In this document: in pieces, positions 42,925-52,443 of the stretch
Position numbering within the stretch: position 1 is the stretch's first letter
Layout of the letters: every line of letters begins with the position of its first letter
Assembly: GCF_000235425.2 (NCBI RefSeq)
Contig: NZ_KI912266.1
Coordinates: forward strand, 2,919,671 to 2,983,670
From: Pseudofrankia saprophytica
GTDB taxonomy: Bacteria > Actinomycetota > Actinomycetes > Frankiales > Frankiaceae
Direction: 5' to 3'
DNA: 64,000 nt
Program-made: the position numbers and the translations under genes
Notes under the pieces: model-generated
What the model was told of the DNA's origin: nothing
Seen by the model: the letters and a program-made list of their open reading frames with translations, nothing else
The model's database searches: none

Positions 42925-44076
42925 GTGCCGGCAGAGCGTCTGTTGCCGTCCGACGAGGCGCGGGAGCTGGTCGCGCTCGCCGCGGACATCTGCGCCAAGG
43001 AAATCGAGCCGCGCATCGCGCGGGACGAGGCCGAGGCGCACTTCCCACGCGAGGTGTTCACGACCCTCGGGCAGGCCGGGCTGCTGAGCCTGCCGTACCC
43101 GGAAAGGTTCGGCGGCGGCGAGCAGCCGTTCGAGGTGTACCTCCAGGTCCTGGAGGAGATCGCCTACCGGTCGGCGTCCGTCGCCGTCGGCGTCAGCGTG
43201 CACGCGCTCTCCTGCTATCCGCTGGCAAACTTCGGCACCGACACCCAGCGCGAGGAACACCTGGCGCGCCTGCTCTCCGGCGACCTGCTCGGCGCCTACT
43301 GCCTGTCCGAGCCGCACGCCGGCTCCGACCCGGCGGCGCTGAAGACCACGGCCACCCCGCCGACCGAGACCGGCGGCGACTATGTCCTTTCCGGCACCAA
43401 GGCCTGGGTGACGCACGGCGGCGTCGCCGACTTCTACACCGTGTTCGCCCGCACCGGCGAAGGCCGCGGCGGGATCTCCTGCTTCCTCGTCGACGCGGAC
43501 ACCCCGGGCATGACTCCGCACACGCCCGAACGCAAGATGGGTCTCACCGCGTCCCCGACCACCCAGATCGGTTTCGAGAACGCGGCCGTGCCGGCGAGCC
43601 GGCTGATCGGCTCCGAGGGCCAGGGACTCACCATCGCGCTGTCGGCGCTGGACTCCGGCCGGCTCGGGATCGCGGCTGCGGCGACGGGCCTCGCCCAGCG
43701 CGCACTCGACGACGCCGTTGTCTACGCCAAGGAGCGAGAGGCGTTTGGCAGGCCCATCATCGACCACCAGGGCCTGGGTTTCCTGCTCGCGGACATGGCG
43801 GCGGACGTCGAGTCGGCCAGGGCGACGACCCTCGCCGCGGCCCGGCTGCGCGACGCCGGCCGGCCGTTCTCCAGAGCGGCGAGCATCGCGAAACTCGTCG
43901 CCACCGACGCGGCGATGAAGGTCACCGAAGACGCCGTCCAGGTTCTCGGCGGCGCCGGCTACACCAAGGACTACCCGGTAGAGCGCTACATGCGCGAAGC
44001 CAAGGTCATGCAAATATTCGAGGGAACCAATCAGATCCAGCGGCTGGTGATCAGCCGGCACCTGGCGAAGGCCTGA
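42925..44076 (+). CDS. Acyl-CoA dehydrogenase
   Basis: A 383-residue flavoprotein of the short/branched-chain acyl-CoA dehydrogenase type. Motifs: LPYPERFGGGEQPFEVYLQVLEEIA, AYCLSEPHAGSDPAAL (FAD), KAWVTHGGVADFYTVFARTG, YAKEREAFGRPIIDHQG, VLGGAGYTKDYPVERYMREAKVMQIFEGTNQIQR; the Glu in EGTNQI is the catalytic base of this group. It introduces the alpha-beta double bond in acyl-CoA. The GTG at 42925 was chosen because GAGAGGGG is 9 bp upstream; a GTG at 42916 is possible. An integrase gene begins 20 bp downstream on the other strand. Confidence 0.9.
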   Translation: MPAERLLPSDEARELVALAADICAKEIEPRIARDEAEAHFPREVFTTLGQAGLLSLPYPERFGGGEQPFEVYLQVLEEIAYRSASVAVGVSVHALSCYPLANFGTDTQREEHLARLLSGDLLGAYCLSEPHAGSDPAALKTTATPPTETGGDYVLSGTKAWVTHGGVADFYTVFARTGEGRGGISCFLVDADTPGMTPHTPERKMGLTASPTTQIGFENAAVPASRLIGSEGQGLTIALSALDSGRLGIAAAATGLAQRALDDAVVYAKEREAFGRPIIDHQGLGFLLADMAADVESARATTLAAARLRDAGRPFSRAASIAKLVATDAAMKVTEDAVQVLGGAGYTKDYPVERYMREAKVMQIFEGTNQIQRLVISRHLAKA

Positions 44077-44096
44077 TCAGGGGCTGTTTCCGCAGG

Positions 44097-45710
44097 TCAC
44101 AGGCCCCAGTCGGGGTCTGGTGGGGCGTCGGGTAGCTCGGGGCTCATGTCCGGCTGGGTCCGGTTGAGAGCGGCTGTGTCCGGCGGTCTGTGGCTGAGCT
44201 GTGGCTGGGAGCGATCTTCGTTTGGGGGCGCCGGTTGGTCGGTGGTGTCGTCGGCGGCTGCCAGGGCGTCGTCGATCCGCCGGCGGGCGATCTCGTCCTG
44301 GCCGGCGATGCACTTGGCGTAGACCATCAGGAGGACGCGGACGGAGTGCCCGGCCCATTCGGCGGCCTGGGTGATGGGGACGCCGGCGTTGAGCCAGCCG
44401 GAGACCGCGGCGTGGCGGAGGTCGTAGGGGCGGCGGGCGAGTGGTGAGGCCGCTTCGGCCGGGGTGAGGGCGGCGGCGCGGGCGTCGCGCCAGACCGGGA
44501 GATAACGGCTCGCCTTTACCGGTCCGTCGAGGCCGGATCGGAACAGCCGTCCGTCGGCGGTGGTGCCGAACGTGTCGAGGTGGCGCCGCAGGATGGCGAC
44601 GAGTCGTGGGTTCAGCGGAACTGGTCGAGTTTCGCCTTTCGCGCGGTGTTTGAGTTCCCGTGGCTGGCGGGGAGCGTCCGGGGTGTCAGACCAGCGGGGT
44701 GAGATCTCGGGATTGTTGCCGGAGAGAAGTACCTCGCCCCAGCCGGAGGTAGGCAGTGTCAGCTGGTCGAGGCGTAGTTCCTGGAGTTCACCGGGTCGCA
44801 GGGCGGCGTGGTAGATCGTGGCGTAGAAGGCCTCGAGTTCGGGTGCCCGTTCGGCGACGGCGGCGAACAGGCGGTGTGCCTGGGCGGGATTGACGACGAC
44901 GCGGCGATCGATGGCGACCAGTGTGCGTGGCGCCTTCCAGCCGAGGCTGTCGAGTGGGTTGCTGTCTAGATCACCGCGCTCGACGGCGTATTTGATCGCC
45001 ATGCCGAAGACCTGGCGGCGGCGAGTGATGGTGTTCGCGGCTGCGGGATTGCCGTTCATGCGTCGAGACAGCGCCGCGTTGGCTGCGCGGATGATGTCGG
45101 GATCGGCGAGGTCCGTGATGGGTCGGCTATGGCGTTCCATCCAGTCGATCACTGTCGACCACGTCGCGGGTGGCGTGGCGTCGCGTCGTCGGCCCGCCCG
45201 GTCGGTGACGGTGCGGGCACCGGTGTTGAACGTCCAGCCGGACAGGGCTTCGCGAGCGAGTTCGGCGAGTTCGGTGGGCATGGGCGCGTCGAAGAGGGCG
45301 CCTGTGACTGCGCCGAGTGCCTCGGCGATCGACCGTCGACTTCCCGGAGCCTGTCGCTCGTCCCATTTCGCGTCACAGAAACTGCGGGCTACCTCAAGCC
45401 ATGTTCGTGGCGGCGGCGGGGGTGGTGCCGCGGCGTGCTGAGCGAGCGCCTCGCGTATGGGGAGTCCGGTCGCGATGTCGAACGCCTCGCCCTTGTTCAC
45501 AGCGGTCAAGATCTCGGCTCGCCGAGACTCGGCTGCTCTCTTGGTCGGAAAGGTGTGGGTGTTCGCGGTCGGGCGCCCCGCCACCCACCAGCGTGCTTGC
45601 CAGCTGGATCGGGTCTTGCCTTTCATCTCGCGTAGCGCCCAGACCCGAACATCGAACGAGGTCTGTCGGGCCTCGTCGGCCTCACCGGTTCCGTCGAAGG
45701 CGGCGTTCAT
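44097..45710 (-). CDS. Tyrosine-type site-specific integrase
   Basis: A 537-residue integrase. An Arm-type/SAM-like N-terminus (SSWQARWWVAGR, then RTWLEVARSFCDAKW) precedes the catalytic domain. Catalytic residues are Arg in AALRPGELQEL, Arg in YDLRHAAVS (with Tyr where His is usual), His in WAGHSVRVLL and the nucleophile Tyr in LMVYAKC. The C-terminal tail is Pro/Gln/Asp-rich. Its ATG overlaps the stop of the excisionase-like gene (ATGA), as in many actinobacterial integrative elements. It lies at the left border of the defence-type genes; its attachment site is not obvious. Confidence 0.88.
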   Translation of the reverse strand: MNAAFDGTGEADEARQTSFDVRVWALREMKGKTRSSWQARWWVAGRPTANTHTFPTKRAAESRRAEILTAVNKGEAFDIATGLPIREALAQHAAAPPPPPPRTWLEVARSFCDAKWDERQAPGSRRSIAEALGAVTGALFDAPMPTELAELAREALSGWTFNTGARTVTDRAGRRRDATPPATWSTVIDWMERHSRPITDLADPDIIRAANAALSRRMNGNPAAANTITRRRQVFGMAIKYAVERGDLDSNPLDSLGWKAPRTLVAIDRRVVVNPAQAHRLFAAVAERAPELEAFYATIYHAALRPGELQELRLDQLTLPTSGWGEVLLSGNNPEISPRWSDTPDAPRQPRELKHRAKGETRPVPLNPRLVAILRRHLDTFGTTADGRLFRSGLDGPVKASRYLPVWRDARAAALTPAEAASPLARRPYDLRHAAVSGWLNAGVPITQAAEWAGHSVRVLLMVYAKCIAGQDEIARRRIDDALAAADDTTDQPAPPNEDRSQPQLSHRPPDTAALNRTQPDMSPELPDAPPDPDWGL

Positions 45711-46138
45711 GTGGCTGGGTCTCGGGTGAGGCCGTCGAGCCAGGTGTTCAGGTCGTCACGGGCGACCCGGGTCTGCCCGTTGGGCAGTTTGATGGTCTTG
45801 GGGCCGGTGCCTTTGCGTTGCCAGGCGTGCCAGGTCGATCGTGGCAGTGGGCCGTCGGGTCCGCCGAGTTCGGTGAGGACCTGGTCGAGGGTGAGCAGGA
45901 TCCGCTGGTCGGTGCGGGGTGTCGCTTTGATGGCCCGGCTGTTCCGCGTTGGTCTACTCGGCTGCCGCTGCTGGTCTTGGTGGCGCTGTTCAGGTCCTAC
46001 CGGAGCTGCGAAAGGGGCCGATCTGCTTCCCGGGGTTGGTGGTGTCCGGTGCGCCGGTTGGCCGTGCCCGTTCGCCGGGGCGGTGGATGGCGGCGCTCCG
46101 AGGGAAGTCTTGTCCGCCCGGTGCGGTGAGGTATGCAT
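45707..46138 (-). CDS. Excisionase-like HTH protein partner of the integrase
   Basis: A protein of up to 143 residues; only its last 70 are informative. They hold ILLTLDQVLTELG, LPRSTWHAWQRKGTGPKTIKLPNGQTRVARDDLNTWLDGL, the winged-helix of the Xis/AlpA/MerR-like excisionases (STWHAWQRKG is the recognition region). The first 65 residues are Pro/Arg/Ser-rich and may not be coding; no good ribosome site is seen before 46138. It would set the direction of recombination by the integrase. Coupled to the integrase by ATGA overlap. Confidence 0.7.
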   Translation of the reverse strand: MHTSPHRADKTSLGAPPSTAPANGHGQPAHRTPPTPGSRSAPFAAPVGPEQRHQDQQRQPSRPTRNSRAIKATPRTDQRILLTLDQVLTELGGPDGPLPRSTWHAWQRKGTGPKTIKLPNGQTRVARDDLNTWLDGLTRDPAT

Positions 46139-46317
46139 AGCGTTGGACCGTCGGCGGTCATGGCATCCCCGCTGTCACCGTGAACTACATCGCTGGTGAC
46201 ACCGCGCCGGACCAATGCATCAGACCCCAGGCCGGGACGACATCCGCACCCGCACCGCGGATGGCATCTCCGCCACGGTCGATGCAGTCCCGATGGTGCT
46301 GGAGCGCGAAAGCCGAC

Positions 46318-46370
46318 CCCACGACCGGAGGATTATGAGTCTTCTGCCCTGACCGGCTGGGCTACTGCCG
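46318..46370 (-). pseudogene. tRNA-Met(CAU)-like fragment, 3' part missing
   Basis: On the minus strand the sequence reads as the 5' two-thirds of a tRNA: TAGCCCAGCCGGTCAGGGCA forms a D-arm with a GCCC/GGGC stem, followed by anticodon arm GAAGACTCATAATCCTC with anticodon CAT, a variable loop CGGTC and GTGGG of the T-stem. The matching T-loop, second T-stem and acceptor end are absent. One anticodon-stem pair is mismatched. It may be half of an attachment site or a decayed tRNA used by the neighbouring integrase. Confidence 0.55.
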
Positions 46371-46936
46371 TCGGCTGACGCAGGCTTCCGGCTGCTGCCG
46401 ATTTGTGCTGCGGTGTCTGGTGATTGGCTGTGGAACAGGCTCGCTCGATCCTTGCTCGTGCCGGCCGGTGTCGGTTCGTACCGTCGTCTGTGCCGCAGGT
46501 CGTCACAGGTTTGTCACCGGCCGAGCATCGTGTTGACACATCGCGCCGACGTCACTGAGGGTTACCGTCCGCCATGCTGCAGACGCTCGAAATCGTAGTG
46601 GATATTCCACGCGCTGGCGGCCTGTAGTTTCCGGCATCGGTGCCTCAAGGCCGTTGACCAGCTGTCCGATCCGGCCCTGCGGACCGCCCGACTACCTCGC
46701 CCTGTGACAACTAGGCGAACCGGCTCCGGCGCGGTCAGCGCAGCGGCGACCGCTCGTGCCATGACGCCGTGGGCGCGAGGACAGACCAAGCTGTGCGGCC
46801 GCGGGCTCTCGCGTTTTGCTCTGAATGTGCCGATATGTCCGGCTGTTTAGGAAAGCGCAGGCTTGGCTGTCGGACTCCGTCCGATGTGCGATCGGGTTGG
46901 TGACGTTCTGGGGCCTTGCTGTCAGACTGTGTGGGT
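46371..46936. other. Intergenic stretch before the TIR gene
   Basis: No supported open frame. It should carry the promoter of the TIR-NB-ARC gene. A CCGGC-type GC skew is absent here and AT content is higher than in the left half, in line with acquired DNA. Confidence 0.4.
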
Positions 46937-49783
46937 ATGGCCTTGCGCACGGGGGTGCCGGCGGTGCCGATCAGCTCTGTCCCGCGGCCGGGTGCGTTCG
47001 CCAAGCGAGATTTTTTCGTCTCGCACGCCGGTCCGGATTCGGACTGGGCGGAGTGGATCGCCAAGACGCTGGTGGACGCCGGGTACAGCGTCGAATTGGA
47101 CGTGTGGGACTGGGCTGCAGGGACGAACTTCGTCGCGGCGATGGAGCGGGCGTTGGACGGCGCCCGGCGGATGATCGCGGTGATGAGCCCGGCGTACTTT
47201 GAGCGGACCTGGACACGGGTGGAACGCTTTGCGGCGTTCGCCGTCGCGGCGGAATCCGACGGATTTCTTGTACCCGTGCTGGTCGCCACATGCGAAGAAG
47301 TGCCGCGGTTGTTTCACCCGCTCATTTGGATCGAACTGGTCGGGTTGACCGAGCCTGCGGCCCGGGTCAAGCTGCTGGATGGGGTGGCGCCTGCGGGACG
47401 GAAAGCGACGACGGGACAGATCACCTTCCCGGGAGCAGCAGCGTTCCCAGGCGGACTGACCGCAGTACGGAACCTCCCGGCGAGGAATCTGTTCTTTACG
47501 GGTCGGCAGCCTCATCTGGAACGATTGGCGGGGCGGCTGTCCGAGGACGGTGGTACCGGCCGCGTCGCGATCTCGGCAGTACGTGGGGTAGGCGGCGTGG
47601 GCAAGAGCCAGCTCGCTTTGGAATACGCCTGGCGGCATGCCGATGCCTACCCCACGGCGATCTGGTGGCTCAATGCTGAGGACCCTGCCGGGTTAGCCGC
47701 AGGGATGCTCGAACTCGCCGTGGCCTTCGCATTGGTGACTGACGGCGGACCGCGAGCCGTCCGACGTCGGGTTGGTGCCGAGCTGGGCCGCCGCGGTGAT
47801 TTCCTTCTGATCTACGACAACGTCGAGGACCTCGACCTGCTGGAAGATCTACCTGCAGGGGGTCACATCCTGCTTACTACCCGCCTTCCCACGGTTGCAG
47901 AGCAGATGCCAACGCTGTCTCTAGAGGTATTCCCTCGGTCTGAGGCTGTCCAGCTGCTGCGGCGGCGGGTTCCGGATCTGTCCGCCGCGGACGCCGACCG
48001 CCTCGCGGTCGCCGTCGGCGACCTGCCCTTGGCGGTCGCCCAAGCCGGTGCCTACCTCGCCGACACAGGTACTACTCCAACGGCCTATCTCACCGAACTC
48101 GCCGCCAGACAGGAGGTGAACGAGCCAGACGGCCTGCGGTCAACCGTCACCACGGCGCTGGTGGAGCTAGCCGACCGCGACCCAGCCGCGCTCGGCCTGC
48201 TCCGCCAGCTCGCCTACCTCGCCCCCGAGCCCATCCCGTTGACCGCGCACGCCACCGCCGAGGCAAACACCTCCGTCGGCGGGCTGGCCGTTGCCGACCC
48301 GGCCACCACCAGCGAAATCATCGACGCCATCACCCGACTCGACCTTGCGCGCCGCTCCGGAACGCACCTGCTCCTCCACCGTCGCGTACGCACCCTCATC
48401 GCCGACACCATCCCCGCCGACCGTCGACGATCGGTGCTCACAAGAACCCTGCGCATGATGGCCACCTCCCATCCCGGCGACCCCGTAATCCCAGCCCACT
48501 GGGCCGCCTACGCCGATCTCACTCCGCACGTCACCGCCCTGTCCGACCTTCTTCACGACCCGCAGATGTCCGAACCCCCGGGCTTCCGGCGCCTCCTGCT
48601 CGACGTATGCCGCTACCTCTCCAGCAGCGGCCAGTACCAGCAAGCCCATCAGCTCGCCTCTCGCACCCGGACGCGCTGGACCACGGCCCTCGGCCCCGAC
48701 CATCCCGACACCCTGAGCTCAGCAAGCAACGTCGCCATCGATCTCGCCGCGCTCGGAGATAACCAGGCGGCACGGGCGTTGGACGAGGACACGTTGACCC
48801 GCCGCCGCCGCGTCCTCGGCGACGACAATCCCGAAACCCTGCGCTCGGCGCACGGCCTGTCGATCCGACTGGCCGCGCTCGGCGACCTACACGCAGCACG
48901 GACGCTTACGGAAGACACCCACACCCGCCTACACCGCCTACTCGGCCCAGACGACCCCGACACCCTGCGCTCCGCCAACAGCCTTGCCATCCGGCTTGCC
49001 GCACTCGGGGAACTCAAGGCGGCGCGAACGCTGGACGAAGACACCTTGACCCGCCGCCGCCGCGCCCTCGGCGACGACCATCCCGAAACGCTCACCTCCG
49101 CATCCAATCTGGCTATCCGCCTGGCCGCGCTCGGAGAGATTCAGGCGGCACGGATCCTGGACGAGGACACGTTGCAACGTCGCCGCCGAGTCTTCGGCGA
49201 TAGTCATCCCGAAACCCTGCGCTCGGCGAACAACCTCGCTGTCCGCCTCGCAGCGCTCGGAGAGCTACAGGCAGCACGCGCGCTCGCCGAGGACACGTTG
49301 ACCCGTCGACGACGCGTCCTTGGCGATAACCATCCCGAAACCCTGCGCTCGGCGAACAACCTCGCTGTCCGCCTCGCAGCGCTCGGAGAGCTAGAAGCAG
49401 CACGCGCCTTGAACGAGGACACCCTGACTCGCCGCCGCCGACTCCTCGGCGACGACCACCCCGACACCCTCACCTCAGCGCATTTCCTCGCCACAGACCT
49501 CGCCGCACTCGGCCAACTCCAAGCAGCGCACACCTTGAACGAGGACACCCTGACACGGCGCCGCCGACTCCTCGGCGAGGACCACCCTGACACCCTCACC
49601 TCAGCGAACAGCCTCGCCAGCGACCTCTCCGCACTCGGCGAACATCAAGCAGCACAGACACTGGCCGAAGACACCCTGACCCGTCGCCGGCGCATCCTCG
49701 GAGATGACCACCCAGACACTCACCAAAGCGAGCAGCTTCTACGAGAGGTGCAAGAGCATGGTCGCCGTCCCGCAGACCGTTGA
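46937..49783 (+). CDS. TIR-NB-ARC-TPR protein, probable immune/conflict receptor
   Basis: A 948-residue protein. TIR domain (about 24-150): RDFFVSHAGPDSDWAEWIAK, SPAYFERTWTRVERF; Glu96 of the latter matches the NAD-hydrolysing glutamate of TIR enzymes. NB-ARC STAND ATPase: Walker A GVGGVGKS (217-224), Walker B-like DFLLIYDNVEDL, HILLTTR, GDLPLAVAQAGAYL. Then nine 42-residue kinesin-light-chain-like TPR units (from about 584). Related bacterial STAND proteins sense intruders and trigger the effector; here NAD depletion is the expected outcome. The ATG at 46937 was chosen; a TTG at 46916 would add seven residues. It also resembles the TPR protein of FxSxx-COOH systems, whose other genes are not seen. 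Confidence 0.88.
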   Translation: MALRTGVPAVPISSVPRPGAFAKRDFFVSHAGPDSDWAEWIAKTLVDAGYSVELDVWDWAAGTNFVAAMERALDGARRMIAVMSPAYFERTWTRVERFAAFAVAAESDGFLVPVLVATCEEVPRLFHPLIWIELVGLTEPAARVKLLDGVAPAGRKATTGQITFPGAAAFPGGLTAVRNLPARNLFFTGRQPHLERLAGRLSEDGGTGRVAISAVRGVGGVGKSQLALEYAWRHADAYPTAIWWLNAEDPAGLAAGMLELAVAFALVTDGGPRAVRRRVGAELGRRGDFLLIYDNVEDLDLLEDLPAGGHILLTTRLPTVAEQMPTLSLEVFPRSEAVQLLRRRVPDLSAADADRLAVAVGDLPLAVAQAGAYLADTGTTPTAYLTELAARQEVNEPDGLRSTVTTALVELADRDPAALGLLRQLAYLAPEPIPLTAHATAEANTSVGGLAVADPATTSEIIDAITRLDLARRSGTHLLLHRRVRTLIADTIPADRRRSVLTRTLRMMATSHPGDPVIPAHWAAYADLTPHVTALSDLLHDPQMSEPPGFRRLLLDVCRYLSSSGQYQQAHQLASRTRTRWTTALGPDHPDTLSSASNVAIDLAALGDNQAARALDEDTLTRRRRVLGDDNPETLRSAHGLSIRLAALGDLHAARTLTEDTHTRLHRLLGPDDPDTLRSANSLAIRLAALGELKAARTLDEDTLTRRRRALGDDHPETLTSASNLAIRLAALGEIQAARILDEDTLQRRRRVFGDSHPETLRSANNLAVRLAALGELQAARALAEDTLTRRRRVLGDNHPETLRSANNLAVRLAALGELEAARALNEDTLTRRRRLLGDDHPDTLTSAHFLATDLAALGQLQAAHTLNEDTLTRRRRLLGEDHPDTLTSANSLASDLSALGEHQAAQTLAEDTLTRRRRILGDDHPDTHQSEQLLREVQEHGRRPADR
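48686..49693. repeat. 126-bp tandem repeats encoding TPR units
   Basis: Eight 126-bp units encode 42-residue TPRs with the core DEDTLTRRRR-LGDDHPDTL. Two neighbours (around 49207-49266 and 49333-49392) are nearly identical at the DNA level, which points to recent unit duplication. Confidence 0.85.
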
Positions 49784-50395
49784 GAACCAGCCACGTCCCT
49801 GCAGATCATCGAACACCTGATACGGAGTCCTCGCCGCAAGGCGGTACAGGCGGTCGGCCGCCCGACCAGATGGCCGAGACAAGATCGCAAACGAGGCCAC
49901 CGCTCACGCTCTCCCTCGCCGACCTGTTCCACGGCTAGGCCTATTGCACCGGCCGGGACCATGATCTTCTCGGCGACCACAGCATGATCATCCAGGTGAA
50001 GCGTAGCCCGTCTGAGGCCGCGCATTGGCCGCGGCCGGGCTTTGAGCCTCCGTGGTCCGACTCGGTCGGATTGTTCTGCTGGTCATCGGCTGGGGTCTGG
50101 CGGAGCACGACGGCAAGCGGTCTCCAGCGGAGGGGATTAAGAGTTACGGAAAGTAACTGTCGTTCGGTGTCGGGGTGGACCGGGTGATGCCGCGGTGTCA
50201 ATAGCCACAGGAGTCTCCACGGTCTACCCGTAACGCCTGGTGTCGGTGCGTGACGGCTCCTACTTGCGCGTCCGCACCCACCTCGCACCCACAATGATCT
50301 TGATGGTGAATTCATTTCGATAGGACACGCAACAGCCGCGACACGCAGGTGGTCGAACGTGACACCGGAAGTGGTCCGGTCGGTCGTCGGGTGAG
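49784..50395. other. Intergenic stretch between TIR gene and CATRA-like operon
   Basis: No supported gene. A short inverted repeat AGTTAC-GGAAA-GTAACT lies at 50142-50158, in an AT-richer patch that could be part of the promoter region of the following genes. Confidence 0.4.
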
Positions 50396-52024
50396 ATGCC
50401 ACGTCGATTGGATAACAGCGACGCCGCAGGGGCGACGGCTGCGGACCTTGGTGTGGCGCCGCTGCCCCGTGCCGCCTGGTTCACTGGAGACGTGACGAGC
50501 AGTCCCAGGCCGACGGCGCAGGAGATGCCCCCTGAAGACGCGCGACCTGTGGACCCGGCATTGGTCGTCTACCTGTTCGCTCCGCTCGGAGGACCGGGCG
50601 CCCAGACCGCTTACGAATACCTCCGGGTCGTCTGGGAAGCCTGCCGTTCAAAGCTGCACATGGACCGGCCTATCAAGAAGTTGAGCGCCGGGAGCACCCT
50701 GCCTGGCAGCCTTACGGGCCTTGAGACTGTGACTGGCCTCCCGCCGACGGGCAGCGTGTTGGCCGCGCAGGCCGGCAGGGACCCCGAGGCTGGCCGCGGT
50801 GAAGCGCTCCTGCGGCTGCACCATGAGATGATCAGCCTGGCGGTTCGCCTAGGGCCGCCGGTGCAGGAACACGACTGGCGTTACCTCGATGCGCGATGGG
50901 CCACCGTCGGTGGTCCACCGCCGCCCGCCGTGGACGATGCTCTGCTGGGCAGGGCCTACGTCTATCTCGGGCACACCGGTATCCTGGACGGTCCGGCCGC
51001 GGTGGCGCGGCGCCTGCTGCCGTCGCTGCCGGCCGTGGCATCCGACGACTGGGCCGACCGTGGCGCCGCAACCCGCTCGGGCCACGTCGTCTGGGAGTTT
51101 GCCGACTTCCCGGACGCACGGGTGACGCGCCAGATTGTCGCGGTGGCGGCCCGCGGTCGCGACACGGCGCTGAGCGCCTGGCTGTGGTCGCGGGGTACCG
51201 CTGACATGACGCCCTTCGGCTACTACCTGTTGCAGACGGCGAAGATCCGGTACCTCGCCCGGTTGTGGGACGACGGACGCCGAGTCAGGGCGACCCGGAT
51301 CGCCCTGGACGCGACCATCGTCGAGTTGTCCCGTCTGCTGGCCGAATTGGCTGAGCCCAGTGTCGACGGGAATCGACTAGACGACCGTAGGGCTCGGGCG
51401 CGCGATCTGCGGCTGCGCTCGCAAGCGGCGGTGGCGGCGTTGGCCGTGCAGTCCGCTGAGATCGGTCTTCTCGTCCACGCTGTCGACATCGCGGCGTCCA
51501 ACGCGCGGGAAGCGCTCAACGCTGAGGCGCCGATCGAGCCGTCCGTCGGCCTGTTTGGCGATGACGCGGCCCTGTCCGCCCTGTTCAGCTGCCGCCTCGC
51601 TGACGAGCGGCAATACGCCGAACGGTCGGCAGCCACGGCGCGCGAGGTCGAAGGCTTGGCGGCGGTCGCACTGGGTCCGCTGGCAGCGACACCGGACACC
51701 CCGTCCACGACCCCGGCGCCCCGGGAGCCGCGTCGGCTGACCGATGAGGATCGTGATGCGCTGGTTAGCGCCTTGGCGCAGGTCTTCCACCAGCCTGATG
51801 CGGCGCTCCAAGTTCTGGAAGATGCTGGGCTAAGCCCCGCGCTGCAAGCACTGACCGGCGTCCTCGGAGCACTCACCGCTTGGCGGAAGAACGTCACCGA
51901 GCTTGAGAACGGCCTGGTGCGCGACCCCCACGGCCAGCTCGTCCGTGCCGCCCTCGTGCGCTATCCCCACAACGGGATGTTCCGGACAGCCGCGCGCCGC
52001 CTTGGAATCCCCATCGTCGACTAG
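50396..52024 (+). CDS. CATRA-N-like conflict-system protein with EAD-like C-terminus
   Basis: A 542-residue protein. From about residue 55, PALVVYLFAPLGGPGAQTAYEYLR and VWEACRSKLHMD, then RGEALLRLHHEMISLAVRLG, WRYLDARWA and GRAYVYLGHT, resemble the CATRA-N family (caspase/TPR-repeat-associated protein of CATRA conflict systems). A helical middle follows. The last 90 residues (RLTDEDRDALVSALAQVF, EDAGLSPALQALTG, TAWRKNVTELENG, RYPHNGMFRTAARR) look like an effector-associated domain (EAD), which couples sensors to effectors by homotypic contact. Start uncertain: ATG 50396 after GGGTGAG, GTG 50492 or ATG 50525. Confidence 0.75.
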   Translation: MPRRLDNSDAAGATAADLGVAPLPRAAWFTGDVTSSPRPTAQEMPPEDARPVDPALVVYLFAPLGGPGAQTAYEYLRVVWEACRSKLHMDRPIKKLSAGSTLPGSLTGLETVTGLPPTGSVLAAQAGRDPEAGRGEALLRLHHEMISLAVRLGPPVQEHDWRYLDARWATVGGPPPPAVDDALLGRAYVYLGHTGILDGPAAVARRLLPSLPAVASDDWADRGAATRSGHVVWEFADFPDARVTRQIVAVAARGRDTALSAWLWSRGTADMTPFGYYLLQTAKIRYLARLWDDGRRVRATRIALDATIVELSRLLAELAEPSVDGNRLDDRRARARDLRLRSQAAVAALAVQSAEIGLLVHAVDIAASNAREALNAEAPIEPSVGLFGDDAALSALFSCRLADERQYAERSAATAREVEGLAAVALGPLAATPDTPSTTPAPREPRRLTDEDRDALVSALAQVFHQPDAALQVLEDAGLSPALQALTGVLGALTAWRKNVTELENGLVRDPHGQLVRAALVRYPHNGMFRTAARRLGIPIVD

Positions 52025-52095
52025 ACAGGACCACGGCGGGCCCGGCCTCGCAGCCCAACGCACCCCGACCATCCGCCGTGGATATCGTCTCACCC

Positions 52096-52443
52096 ATGGG
52101 TTCATCGCCGGTACCGGCTGACAACCGCGAGCAGGCGTTGCTCACGCTGAGCCTCGCACGGCGCTGGCGGTTGTCCGCAGAGCAGTGGGACGAAGTCAAC
52201 AAGACGCTCACCGAGCTTTGGAAGGCGCTGCGCGCGGGCAACCCAGCCGCCTTCGCCGAAGCGGCCGACGACCTGCTCTTCTTCGGGCCTCCCCGGGAGG
52301 TCACCGATGTCGACGGCACGGTAGTGGAGCCCGCGCCCGGCAAGATCCAAGAACGACTCAATACGCTGATCCACACGCTCACCGACCCGTCGGCGAGCCT
52401 CGCACCCTCCGACAGTCGTCATCCAGACCGAACCAAGCCCTAG
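52096..52443 (+). CDS. CATRA system-associated small protein
   Basis: A protein of 115 residues. ALLTLSLARRWRLSAEQWDEVNKTLTELWKALRAGNPAAFAEAADDLLFFGPPREV and KIQERLNTLIHTL follow the helical pattern of the small partner in CATRA systems, which always lies beside the CATRA-N gene. A GTG at 52078 is an alternative start. The 71-bp gap to the CATRA-N gene suggests one transcript. Its role is thought to be adaptor-like; that is inference. Confidence 0.7.
   Translation: MGSSPVPADNREQALLTLSLARRWRLSAEQWDEVNKTLTELWKALRAGNPAAFAEAADDLLFFGPPREVTDVDGTVVEPAPGKIQERLNTLIHTLTDPSASLAPSDSRHPDRTKP

Noticed and set aside
44077-44096. Attachment site directly downstream of the integrase
   Set aside because: The 20-bp gap shows no tRNA end and no copy of the tRNA fragment, so no att site is claimed.
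46318-46370. Intact functional tRNA-Met
   Set aside because: The T-stem partner and the 3' acceptor strand are missing, so it was called a fragment.
46937-49783. FxSxx-COOH system
   Set aside because: The TIR-NB-ARC-TPR layout fits its TPR component, but no FxSxx-COOH peptide, radical SAM or partner genes are nearby.
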